From an uncultured SAR86 cluster bacterium (lineage in GTDB: Bacteria > Pseudomonadota > Gammaproteobacteria > Magnimaribacterales > D2472): 64,000 nt of DNA. Every line of letters begins with the position of its first letter. Position 1 is the stretch's first letter. The stretch is from NCBI GenBank assembly GCA_902520725.1, contig CABYPB010000002.1:51217-115216 (forward strand), read 5' to 3'. A program made the translations under genes and the position numbers. Positions 47,236-54,796 of the stretch are shown here, piece by piece. The notes below the pieces were generated by a model. That model had not been told where the DNA came from. It worked only from the letters and a program-made list of their open reading frames with translations, and made no database searches.

Positions 47236-48387
47236 TTAACTATAGGAATTTTTTGCAATACATTTATTTGGATCATAAAAAGGTTTTTCAACTATCTCTG
47301 CATCAACCCACGAATTATCGATGTTCACATTAAAGGTTGAGCCGATATCAGAAAAATCAATATCTACAATTGCTAGGCCAATGTTAAGTTTTAAGCGAGG
47401 TGAGTATACTGCCGATGTAACTTTACCTATACATTGATTATCCTTATTAATATTCCAGTGATGTGTGTTTGGGCCAGCCATTGGTTTATCATGAATCAGA
47501 ATACCAACTTGTTTTCTTTTGATTCCATCTTCTTTAATTTTTAGCAAAGCATCTTTTCCAACAAAATCAAAATCTTTATCTAAATCAATAAATTTATCTA
47601 AACCCAATTCAAATGGATTGGTATTTATATCCATATCTGAATGATATGAAAGCATGGCGCCTTCTATTCTTCTTATAGTAGAAGTATGTCCTGGATGAAG
47701 ACCTAGTTCTTTTCCAGATTGCATTAATGTTTCGTACAGGGCGTCACCATCATCAAAGTTTAATAAGAAAAGTTCATATCCAAACTCGCTTGACCAACCA
47801 GTTCGAGATATTAATAGATCAATGCCATTTAAATTAAATCTTTTAAACCAATAATATTTAATATCTAAGATTTCCTCTCCAAAAATTTTTACCATAATAT
47901 CTTTTGACTTTGGTCCTTGTAATTGAATGGGTGAAACATCTGGTTCTGTTATTTCAACATCGAATTTAGAATTAACTGCCAAGCCTTGAGCCCAAAATAA
48001 AATATCACTATCAGCCAATGAAAACCAATAACAATCATTTGATACTTTTAACATAACTGGATCATTTAAAATTCCACCAAATTGGTTGGTAAGTATGACG
48101 TATTTGCATTGTCCAACTTGCATCTTGGATAAATCTCTTGGAGTCATCATTTGTACAAATTTTGATGCATCTGGACCCTTTATTTGAACTTGTCGCTCTA
48201 CAGCTACATCGCATAGAACTGCTTCATTTATTAAATTCCAAAAGTTCTGTTCTGGATCTCCAAAATCTCTTGGAATATACATGTGATTATAAACAGAGAA
48301 ATCTTTAGCCCCCCAACGAACAGTGGCGTCAAAAAAAGGACCTCGACGTATTTGTGTTCCAAAACCAAAATCATTTAATTTACTCAT
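47236..48387 (-). CDS. DmdA-like/GcvT-family folate-dependent methyltransferase
   Basis: A 383-residue protein of the GcvT/DmdA family, which moves one-carbon units to tetrahydrofolate. Sequence style is closer to dimethylsulfoniopropionate demethylase than to glycine cleavage T protein: FSVYNHMYIP, QIKGPDASKFVQMMTPRDL, the SLADSDILFWAQGLA segment and EPDVSPIQLQGPKS match DmdA as I recall it. If correct, it would remove a methyl group from DMSP, an abundant algal osmolyte. Other family members (sarcosine or dimethylglycine demethylating types) are the alternative. It stands alone upstream of tRNA-Ser; no dmdB/C/D genes are in the window. Confidence 0.65.
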   Translation of the reverse strand: MSKLNDFGFGTQIRRGPFFDATVRWGAKDFSVYNHMYIPRDFGDPEQNFWNLINEAVLCDVAVERQVQIKGPDASKFVQMMTPRDLSKMQVGQCKYVILTNQFGGILNDPVMLKVSNDCYWFSLADSDILFWAQGLAVNSKFDVEITEPDVSPIQLQGPKSKDIMVKIFGEEILDIKYYWFKRFNLNGIDLLISRTGWSSEFGYELFLLNFDDGDALYETLMQSGKELGLHPGHTSTIRRIEGAMLSYHSDMDINTNPFELGLDKFIDLDKDFDFVGKDALLKIKEDGIKRKQVGILIHDKPMAGPNTHHWNINKDNQCIGKVTSAVYSPRLKLNIGLAIVDIDFSDIGSTFNVNIDNSWVDAEIVEKPFYDPNKCIAKNSYS

Positions 48388-48429
48388 AGTTGCATTATAT
48401 AATTTATTAAAAATAAAGCCTTATAAAAA

Positions 48430-49179
48430 ATGAAAATCATTAAAGCTGATAACTATCAAACTTGGTATATTGAAGAAGATGATCAGGCCATTTTAATTGA
48501 TCCTTGGTTAAGTAATAAACTTAAGTCTAATAATTCATTTTTTATTCAAAGAGAAAAAGAAAATGATATTAGTATTTCGAAAGAGCAGATAAATAAAGTA
48601 AGGGCTATTATTATTACAGCTCCATTTGATGATCATCTTCATTTAGAATCTATTAAAAAACTTTCAAATAAATTGCCTATTTATACCTCTAAAATTGTAA
48701 AAAATGTTCTTTCTAAGCAAAACCTTATGAATCCTATCTATCTTCTGGATGAAAAAGGAACAGAAATTTGTTCAATAAAAGTAAAATCTATACCGACGAG
48801 TTATCCATATTTTAATTCAACATTTTCAATTCTTTTTGAGAATAAGAAATCTAAAAGAATTTTTCATGAGGGTCATATTGTTAATTTTAACTATTTAGAA
48901 ATTCATAACATTAAAGCAGATGTTGCAATTTTAACTGCAGAAGAGGTTAAGTTATTTGGTATGATAACTTTAGGAATGAACTTCAGAGATACTTTAAAGG
49001 CATGTAAGATTTTATCTGCTAATAATCTATTTATTACTGGTTCAAATCCGGGAAATACCAAAGGCTTTGTTAGCAAATTTTTAAGAATTAAGCCCTTAAA
49101 AGATAATGAACTTAGAAAGAAATTAAATTTATATCACAAAGCTGGAGCAACTTTAGATTTAAATAACAGCTCTGATTGA
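48430..49179 (+). CDS. MBL-fold-like protein with degenerate metal motif
   Basis: A 249-residue protein with metallo-beta-lactamase-like layout: an opening AILIDPWL strand and the strand-loop ITAPFDDHLHLESIKKL in the place of T-H-x-H-x-D-H. The first two histidines are replaced (A and F), leaving D-D-H-x-H; similar DDHxH forms exist in an MBL subfamily found in cyanobacteria and plants. A mononuclear site, a different metal arrangement or a non-catalytic role are all possible. It is divergent from the DmdA-like gene, and its last 21 bases overlap the convergent aminotransferase gene. Confidence 0.6.
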   Translation: MKIIKADNYQTWYIEEDDQAILIDPWLSNKLKSNNSFFIQREKENDISISKEQINKVRAIIITAPFDDHLHLESIKKLSNKLPIYTSKIVKNVLSKQNLMNPIYLLDEKGTEICSIKVKSIPTSYPYFNSTFSILFENKKSKRIFHEGHIVNFNYLEIHNIKADVAILTAEEVKLFGMITLGMNFRDTLKACKILSANNLFITGSNPGNTKGFVSKFLRIKPLKDNELRKKLNLYHKAGATLDLNNSSD

Positions 49180-50274
49180 ATTTAGGCAATGATCGATATT
49201 TTTTTTACAGCTAGAGTGGCCCATTAAACCAATTCTCCAAACCTTTCCAGCAAGCACTCCAAGACCAGCGCCTATCTCAAGATTAAAATCATTTAATAAT
49301 TTTAATCTTATTTCTGCATCGACAACGCCTTCTGGAATAAAAATAGTATTTAACTGAGGCAATCTATCTTCTTCGTCAACTAAAAAATTTATACCAAGAT
49401 TTTCTAATCCATCTCTTAAAAGAATATGATTCTCCTGATGTCTTTTCCATGAATTTTCAATACCTTCTTCAGACAGCATTACTAATGCCTCATGAAGGCC
49501 ATATAGAGCATTTATAGGGGCTGTATGATGATATGATCGTGCACCCTCGCCCTCCCAATACGACATAATTAAATTTAAGTCATGAAACCAACTTTTAACT
49601 TTAGATTTTCTATTTTTTATTTTTTCTTTAGATCTATTGCTAAAACTTATAGGTGATAATCCCGGTGATGCTGAAAGACATTTTTGTGTACCAGAATAAA
49701 TTGCATCAATTTCCCATTCATCAACTAACAAGGGAACTCCAGCAAGACCAGTAACAGTATCAACGATAGATAAACACCCATAATCATGAGCTAATTTGGT
49801 TAATGCCTTAGGATCGGATTTGACACCTGTAGATGTCTCAGCATGAACAAAAGCAACAATTTTTGCATCTTGATTTGCTTTAAGGGCTTCTTCAACTTTA
49901 TTGATATCAACTTTTTTGCCCCATTCATCATTAACAATGATTGGTATACCGCCATACCTTTCAACATTTTCTTTCATTCTTTCGCCAAAAAAACCATTTT
50001 TACAAATAATTACTTTATCGTTTTCTTCAACTAAATTTGCAAAACAACACTCCATTCCAGCCATACCTGGTGCTGAAATTGCATAAGTGAGTTCATTGTC
50101 AGTTTGAAATGCATACTGAATTAAGCTTTTTACTTCGTCCATCATTTTAATGAAAATTGGATCTAAGTGACCTATCGTTGGTCGTGCCATCGCTTCAAGA
50201 ACTCTAGAGCTAACATCTGAAGGTCCTGGGCCCATTAATGTTCTGTTGGGAGGTATAAATGATGTACTTTTCAT
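49159..50274 (-). CDS. Class V aminotransferase, alanine/serine-glyoxylate type
   Basis: PLP enzyme of 371 residues transferring an amino group to glyoxylate, forming glycine. The N-terminal LMGPGPSDVSSRVLEAM, the APGMAGME phosphate-binding segment, HAETSTG, DTVTGLAGVP and the PLP lysine K198 in SGTQKCLSASPG are all typical of AGXT-like enzymes. Whether alanine or serine is the donor cannot be read. It converges on the MBL-like gene with a 21-base overlap and follows the gamma-glutamyltransferase gene by 29 bases. Confidence 0.9.
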   Translation of the reverse strand: MKSTSFIPPNRTLMGPGPSDVSSRVLEAMARPTIGHLDPIFIKMMDEVKSLIQYAFQTDNELTYAISAPGMAGMECCFANLVEENDKVIICKNGFFGERMKENVERYGGIPIIVNDEWGKKVDINKVEEALKANQDAKIVAFVHAETSTGVKSDPKALTKLAHDYGCLSIVDTVTGLAGVPLLVDEWEIDAIYSGTQKCLSASPGLSPISFSNRSKEKIKNRKSKVKSWFHDLNLIMSYWEGEGARSYHHTAPINALYGLHEALVMLSEEGIENSWKRHQENHILLRDGLENLGINFLVDEEDRLPQLNTIFIPEGVVDAEIRLKLLNDFNLEIGAGLGVLAGKVWRIGLMGHSSCKKNIDHCLNSIRAVI

Positions 50275-50303
50275 ATGAGTAATAATACTAGAAATAAATA
50301 AAT

Positions 50304-51983
50304 TTAATAGCCTGAAGCATGTCCATCTTTTCTGCTTTCAGAGGCACCAATATAAACATTATCTTTAAGCATGATTGCTTGATAACCTCCAAAACCACCT
50401 AAATCATATTGAAATTTATGTCCTAATTTTTTTAACTTTGATATCTCCACTTCAGAAATTCCTTTCTCTAGGCTTAAATATCCACCGTCAATCATTTTCT
50501 CTCCTGTCGGTTGTGATGACCCAGCATGTCTAATCCTAGGTGCATCTCCAGCTTCTTGAAGATTCATTTTGAAGTCAATTAAGTTAATAACTATTTGAGC
50601 ATGGCCTTGAGGTTGCATCGCTCCGCCCATTAGACCAAAACTAACTAGTGGTTTATTATTTTTTGTTATAAAGGCTGGAATAATTGTATGAAATGGTCTT
50701 TTTCCACCTATAAGAGAATTCATATGGTTAGGGTCTAAGCTAAACATCTCCCCTCTATCTTGAAGCATAAAGCCTAGATCATTTGGTACCATACCAGAGC
50801 CCATTCCTCTATAGTTACTTTGAATCAATGAAACCATATTCCCATACTTATCAGCAACAGTAAGATAAATTGTGTCGCCTTCCTCTAATAATCCTGCATT
50901 ATATGACTTGGAAGACTTTTTTAAATTTATTAATTTCAGTCTTTCCTTGGCATATTCTTTGGATATCAAGGTTTTTAGTGGGATGTCAGAAAAATTAGGA
51001 TCTGCATAATATAAAGCTCTATCTTCATAAGCAATTTTTTTTGCTTCAGTAAAAAGATGAATATATTCAGCTGAACCAAATCCAAGGTCCTTTATATTAT
51101 AGTTCTCCAATATATTAAGCATTTGCAGTGCAGCTATACCTTGTCCATTAGGTGGAAGTTCCCAAACATCATATCCTCTGTAGTTTGTTGAAACAGGATC
51201 TATCCATTCAGGCTTAAAATCACTTAAATCTTCTAGTGAAAAATATCCACCTTGAATATTTATAAAATTAACAATTTCATTTGCTATGGTGCCTTTATAA
51301 AAATCTTCTCCATAAGATGAAGCAATTTTTTTATAAGTACTTGCTAAATTTGGATTTTTAAAAATCTCACCTTTGCTTGGAATTTTCCCATCTGGCATCC
51401 ATGTTTTTTTAAAATTTGGGTAGTTGATAAAATTTTCACTCGAGAGTTTTAAGTAATATGCGACAACTTCTGTTACAGGAAAACCTTTTTCAGCATACTC
51501 GATAGCATTTTTAAATAATAAGTTAAAATCCATTAATCCAAATTTCTTATGCAATTCTACCCAACCAGCTACTGCACCTGGCACTGTGACTGGAAGAGGA
51601 CCATATGGCGGTATGGCATCTAGACCTTTATTAGTTATTTCCTTAATTGATATTTTTATTGGTGCTGGACCTGATGAATTTAAGCCATATAATCTTTTAT
51701 CATCTGCACTCCAAACTATTGCAAATAAATCACCTCCGATGCCGCACCCTGTAGGCTCTACCAGCCCAAGAACTGCATTTGCAGCAATAGCAGCATCTAT
51801 AGCGTTTCCACCATTTTTTAAAACTGATATTGCAGTCTGGGTTGCCAGTGGATGACTTGTTGCAGCCATGCCATTTGATGCAAGAACCTCTGACCTGCTT
51901 GCAAAATCCAAACCTGTAATGCGATCGTATCCTACTAAGTTAAACGATGATAAGAATAATGAAAATAATAAATAATTTTTCAT
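50304..51983 (-). CDS. Gamma-glutamyltransferase (GGT family)
   Basis: Periplasmic N-terminal-nucleophile hydrolase of 559 residues that transfers or hydrolyses gamma-glutamyl groups, for example from glutathione. It has a signal peptide (about 1-18), the early SNGMAATSHPLAT region and the autoprocessing site GDTIYLTVAD in which T371 would become the new N-terminal nucleophile. The usual second threonine is isoleucine here. The following GNMVSLIQSNYRGMGSG and GGAMQPQGH segments are intact. Cleavage would give subunits of about 37 and 20 kDa. Together with many GSTs in the window it fits active glutathione turnover. Confidence 0.9.
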   Translation of the reverse strand: MKNYLLFSLFLSSFNLVGYDRITGLDFASRSEVLASNGMAATSHPLATQTAISVLKNGGNAIDAAIAANAVLGLVEPTGCGIGGDLFAIVWSADDKRLYGLNSSGPAPIKISIKEITNKGLDAIPPYGPLPVTVPGAVAGWVELHKKFGLMDFNLLFKNAIEYAEKGFPVTEVVAYYLKLSSENFINYPNFKKTWMPDGKIPSKGEIFKNPNLASTYKKIASSYGEDFYKGTIANEIVNFINIQGGYFSLEDLSDFKPEWIDPVSTNYRGYDVWELPPNGQGIAALQMLNILENYNIKDLGFGSAEYIHLFTEAKKIAYEDRALYYADPNFSDIPLKTLISKEYAKERLKLINLKKSSKSYNAGLLEEGDTIYLTVADKYGNMVSLIQSNYRGMGSGMVPNDLGFMLQDRGEMFSLDPNHMNSLIGGKRPFHTIIPAFITKNNKPLVSFGLMGGAMQPQGHAQIVINLIDFKMNLQEAGDAPRIRHAGSSQPTGEKMIDGGYLSLEKGISEVEISKLKKLGHKFQYDLGGFGGYQAIMLKDNVYIGASESRKDGHASGY

Positions 51984-52025
51984 GCTATTTGTTAATTAAA
52001 TAATCTAATAATATATACTTTAAGA

Positions 52026-52358
52026 ATGAAGAAGTTAATACTTTCATTTCTAATTTTATTTCCATTTTACTTAACTGCAGACTTTAATAATAAATGTTCA
52101 GTTCTAATAACTTTAAGATTTCAATCTAATGAAGATGCATACAAAGATGCATTAAATAAAATACAACAGTGTGAAAAATATGACATTCTTTCAGTTACTA
52201 GCTTTTTAGAAGCTTCAATAAGCAAGGTCTATGTAACAGATCTCATACAAAATATGTGCATGTTTAACCATGAAATAGTTACACTTATTGATGATAAAAC
52301 TTCAAATTTAAGCTGTGTTTATAGAGGCAAAGCCAGAACTGAAAGAAAATTTAAATAA
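52026..52358 (+). CDS. Small secreted protein, unknown function
   Basis: A 110-residue protein with a signal peptide (about 1-18, ending near LTAD) and four cysteines in the mature part that could form two disulfides. There is a repeated D-A-x-K-D-A helix and no known motif. Divergent from the gamma-glutamyltransferase gene and convergent with the MAPEG gene (two-base gap). I do not recognise it; the coding call rests on length, signal peptide and lack of any better gene here. Confidence 0.6.
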   Translation: MKKLILSFLILFPFYLTADFNNKCSVLITLRFQSNEDAYKDALNKIQQCEKYDILSVTSFLEASISKVYVTDLIQNMCMFNHEIVTLIDDKTSNLSCVYRGKARTERKFK

Positions 52359-52360
52359 GT

Positions 52361-52744
52361 CTAACTAACACACAAATTGAGACCCATCATAACTAAAACA
52401 ACGATTGATGGTATCCATATAGCAGGTCTAATTAATGGAATGCTATACAAATTAATTACAGCTCCAATTAAGTAAACAATTCTTATTCCAAACCATGTTT
52501 TAGCAAGCATTAGATTATCTACATCCATAACAACAGATAAGACAGCAAAGGTCATGAATAAAGGCAATGTTTGTCTTAAATTATCACTTGCAATAGACAT
52601 CCTAGATGAAAGATCAGTCATTCCTGAAATATCACCACCTGAATGGGTCCAATCTAAAAATGGTACTTTATGAAGTGAAAAACTCATTGTAAAAAATAAA
52701 TGAGCAATATAAAAAAAACCTACACAAATTATTAAATCAACCAT
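52361..52744 (-). CDS. MAPEG-family membrane protein
   Basis: A 127-residue membrane protein with four helices. The MAPEG pattern is visible in the loop after helix 1 and helix 2: SSRMSIASDNLRQTLPLFM, equivalent to the R-x-x-x-A-x-x-N-x-x-E-x-x-P motif, with the usual glutamate replaced by Q. Eukaryotic members are microsomal glutathione transferases and eicosanoid enzymes; bacterial members are mostly uncharacterised. An AGGAG ribosome-binding site precedes the start. It lies 31 bases downstream of the TPR-sulfotransferase start region in the opposite sense of transcription order, following that gene on the same strand. Confidence 0.8.
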   Translation of the reverse strand: MVDLIICVGFFYIAHLFFTMSFSLHKVPFLDWTHSGGDISGMTDLSSRMSIASDNLRQTLPLFMTFAVLSVVMDVDNLMLAKTWFGIRIVYLIGAVINLYSIPLIRPAIWIPSIVVLVMMGLNLCVS

Positions 52745-52775
52745 ACTCCTTTCTCCTCTTAAATTTAAATATTAA

Positions 52776-54725
52776 TTAATATTTTAGATTATTTTTTAAA
52801 TCATCTAAATAGGGCTCATAATTTTTCCAATAATCCATCCCGCTTGTATATATTGGTTGGCGGACCTGTTCGGCACTTGGAGTTTTAACTGATCTTTTAG
52901 ATTTATAAAACTCTAGGCAAGCTTTTTCAAAAGGAAGCCCACAATAATCTAAGATTCTTTGAACAGATATATCAAAATCATTTACAACATCTTCATATTT
53001 AATTGATAAAATTTTATTTGGTAGCACATCATTCCAATGTTCCATTAAATCAACATACCCATTGTAATAACCAGCTAAATTCTCTAAGTTGTAAGTAAAT
53101 TCTTGCCCCTCAGCAAACAACTGTTTGTAGCATGAAAAACATGCTGACATTGAATTTCTTCTAATATCAATAATTTTTGCATTAGGTAAAATAAGATTAA
53201 TCAGCCCAATATGTTTAAAATTATTTGGCATTTTATCAATAAAATAGATTCCTTTTGATCTGAAGACTTCTGCATCCTTGACGTATTTTTCACCAATTAA
53301 TTTTAATTGAGGATCTGACAAGCCTAGTAATATATCTGGATATCTTGATTCCATGTTTTGAATTTGTCTTTGATTTAATTTTAGTGCAGTTGCAATAATA
53401 TTTGGCAATTCATGAGTGGCATCTACAGACGAGTGGGACGATAAAATTTGTTCAATAAGAGTAGACCCTACTCTAGGCAACCCTAGTATAAAAATTGGTT
53501 CTGTTGATTCAAATCCCCAATCTCTCTTTGTTTCGAATAAATCTTTAGTGCAAACTTCCTTTTGATTTTTACATTCGATTTCAAAATCTTTTAGATTAAA
53601 CATTGATTTCATATGTTTATAATCATTACCTTTCTGGTAATGCTCAAATGATTTCTTAAAGTTTTCATCATCTTCATAAGCTTTAGCTAGTGCAAAATGC
53701 ATAAAAACCTTTTCATCATCAGAAACAAATTTATCGTTCAACATAGAATTCAATGATTTGATTTCATCATTTGAAAACTTATATGTTTTTAAATTTGCTA
53801 AACTCCAATAAGCATCACCAAAAAATTTATCAACCTTATAAGCATTCTTATATGAGGTAATTGATTTGTTTATATCTCCTGATGTTTTATATAAGTGTCC
53901 TTTAGATAACAAAACATCTGTATTTTTTGGTTCTTTTAACAAAATCTCGTCGTACAACTCAAGGGCCTTTTCATATTCATCTGTTCTAAATAGAGATGTT
54001 GCTAAAACTTTTAATGAATTTATATTTTCAGGGTGTGATTCATAGAAATCTTTTGCATGATGAAGTGCCTCACCAAATTTTTGTCTCTTGATAAGAATAT
54101 TAATGTAATCAAATTTAATTTTAATATTATCTGGATCAAAGATTAAACAACTTTCTAAAAGAAATTCTGCATCTTCATAAATATATAAATCAGAGCCTAT
54201 TTGTGCAAGCAATCTCATTGCCTCTATATCATGTGGATGATGTTTTAAGAAATCTCTACAAAGCAAATCAGCTTTTGCCATTTTTCCTTCATGTATAAAA
54301 CTAATAACAGATTTTAATTCAGGAGGTAGATCTTTAAGATATTTAATATTTTCTTGTGCAAGTTCAATAAGTCCATCATTTGACGGATTCATTGCAATTA
54401 TTCCTAACCATGATGCTTGTAATGATGGATTATGCCTTACTGCTCTTATATATCCTTTAATAGCTTTATTCTTATCACTCAATTTCATATGAATATGGCC
54501 AAATTCCTGAAATGCTCTTCCATATGTCGGATCTAATTCAATTAAGTGACTTATATATGAGAGAGCTTTATCGTAATCTTCTAAATATCTATAGCAAACA
54601 GCAGTTAAATATAAATATTGTTTCTTTGATAGTTCATTTGCTTTTTCATTACATAGCTCTAAAGCTTTTTTAAAGTCTTTAGATAACATTAATTGTTCAA
54701 CTTGTTTAGAGATCGACTCAGTCAT
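52776..54725 (-). CDS. TPR-repeat sulfotransferase (copy 1)
   Basis: A 649-residue cytoplasmic protein: about ten tetratricopeptide repeats (1-390) followed by a sulfotransferase domain (about 405-649). The PAPS-binding loop is FILGLPRVGSTLIEQILSSH near residue 411, and the 3'-phosphate site is in IIDIRRNSMSACFS; the C-terminal TPSAEQVRQPIYTSGMDYWKNYEPYL segment is shared with the paralogue at 60946. Such proteins are thought to sulfate peptides or glycans, with the TPRs choosing the partner; no target is proven. It lies directly after a TonB receptor gene, separated by a terminator. Confidence 0.87.
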   Translation of the reverse strand: MTESISKQVEQLMLSKDFKKALELCNEKANELSKKQYLYLTAVCYRYLEDYDKALSYISHLIELDPTYGRAFQEFGHIHMKLSDKNKAIKGYIRAVRHNPSLQASWLGIIAMNPSNDGLIELAQENIKYLKDLPPELKSVISFIHEGKMAKADLLCRDFLKHHPHDIEAMRLLAQIGSDLYIYEDAEFLLESCLIFDPDNIKIKFDYINILIKRQKFGEALHHAKDFYESHPENINSLKVLATSLFRTDEYEKALELYDEILLKEPKNTDVLLSKGHLYKTSGDINKSITSYKNAYKVDKFFGDAYWSLANLKTYKFSNDEIKSLNSMLNDKFVSDDEKVFMHFALAKAYEDDENFKKSFEHYQKGNDYKHMKSMFNLKDFEIECKNQKEVCTKDLFETKRDWGFESTEPIFILGLPRVGSTLIEQILSSHSSVDATHELPNIIATALKLNQRQIQNMESRYPDILLGLSDPQLKLIGEKYVKDAEVFRSKGIYFIDKMPNNFKHIGLINLILPNAKIIDIRRNSMSACFSCYKQLFAEGQEFTYNLENLAGYYNGYVDLMEHWNDVLPNKILSIKYEDVVNDFDISVQRILDYCGLPFEKACLEFYKSKRSVKTPSAEQVRQPIYTSGMDYWKNYEPYLDDLKNNLKY

Positions 54726-54756
54726 ATTATTTTAATAATAACTTATTTAAATAAAA

Positions 54757-54784
54757 AAAAGGCCAGTAAAACTGGCCTTTTTTA
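54757..54784. terminator. Rho-independent terminator between TonB receptor and TPR-sulfotransferase
   Basis: A G+C-rich hairpin (GGCCAG/CTGGCC, loop of about 5) flanked by A and T runs on both sides, placed 13 or more bases past the TonB receptor stop. On the minus strand it would end receptor transcription before the sulfotransferase gene. Coordinates may be off by one or two. Confidence 0.85.
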
Positions 54785-54796
54785 ATTATAGATTGA

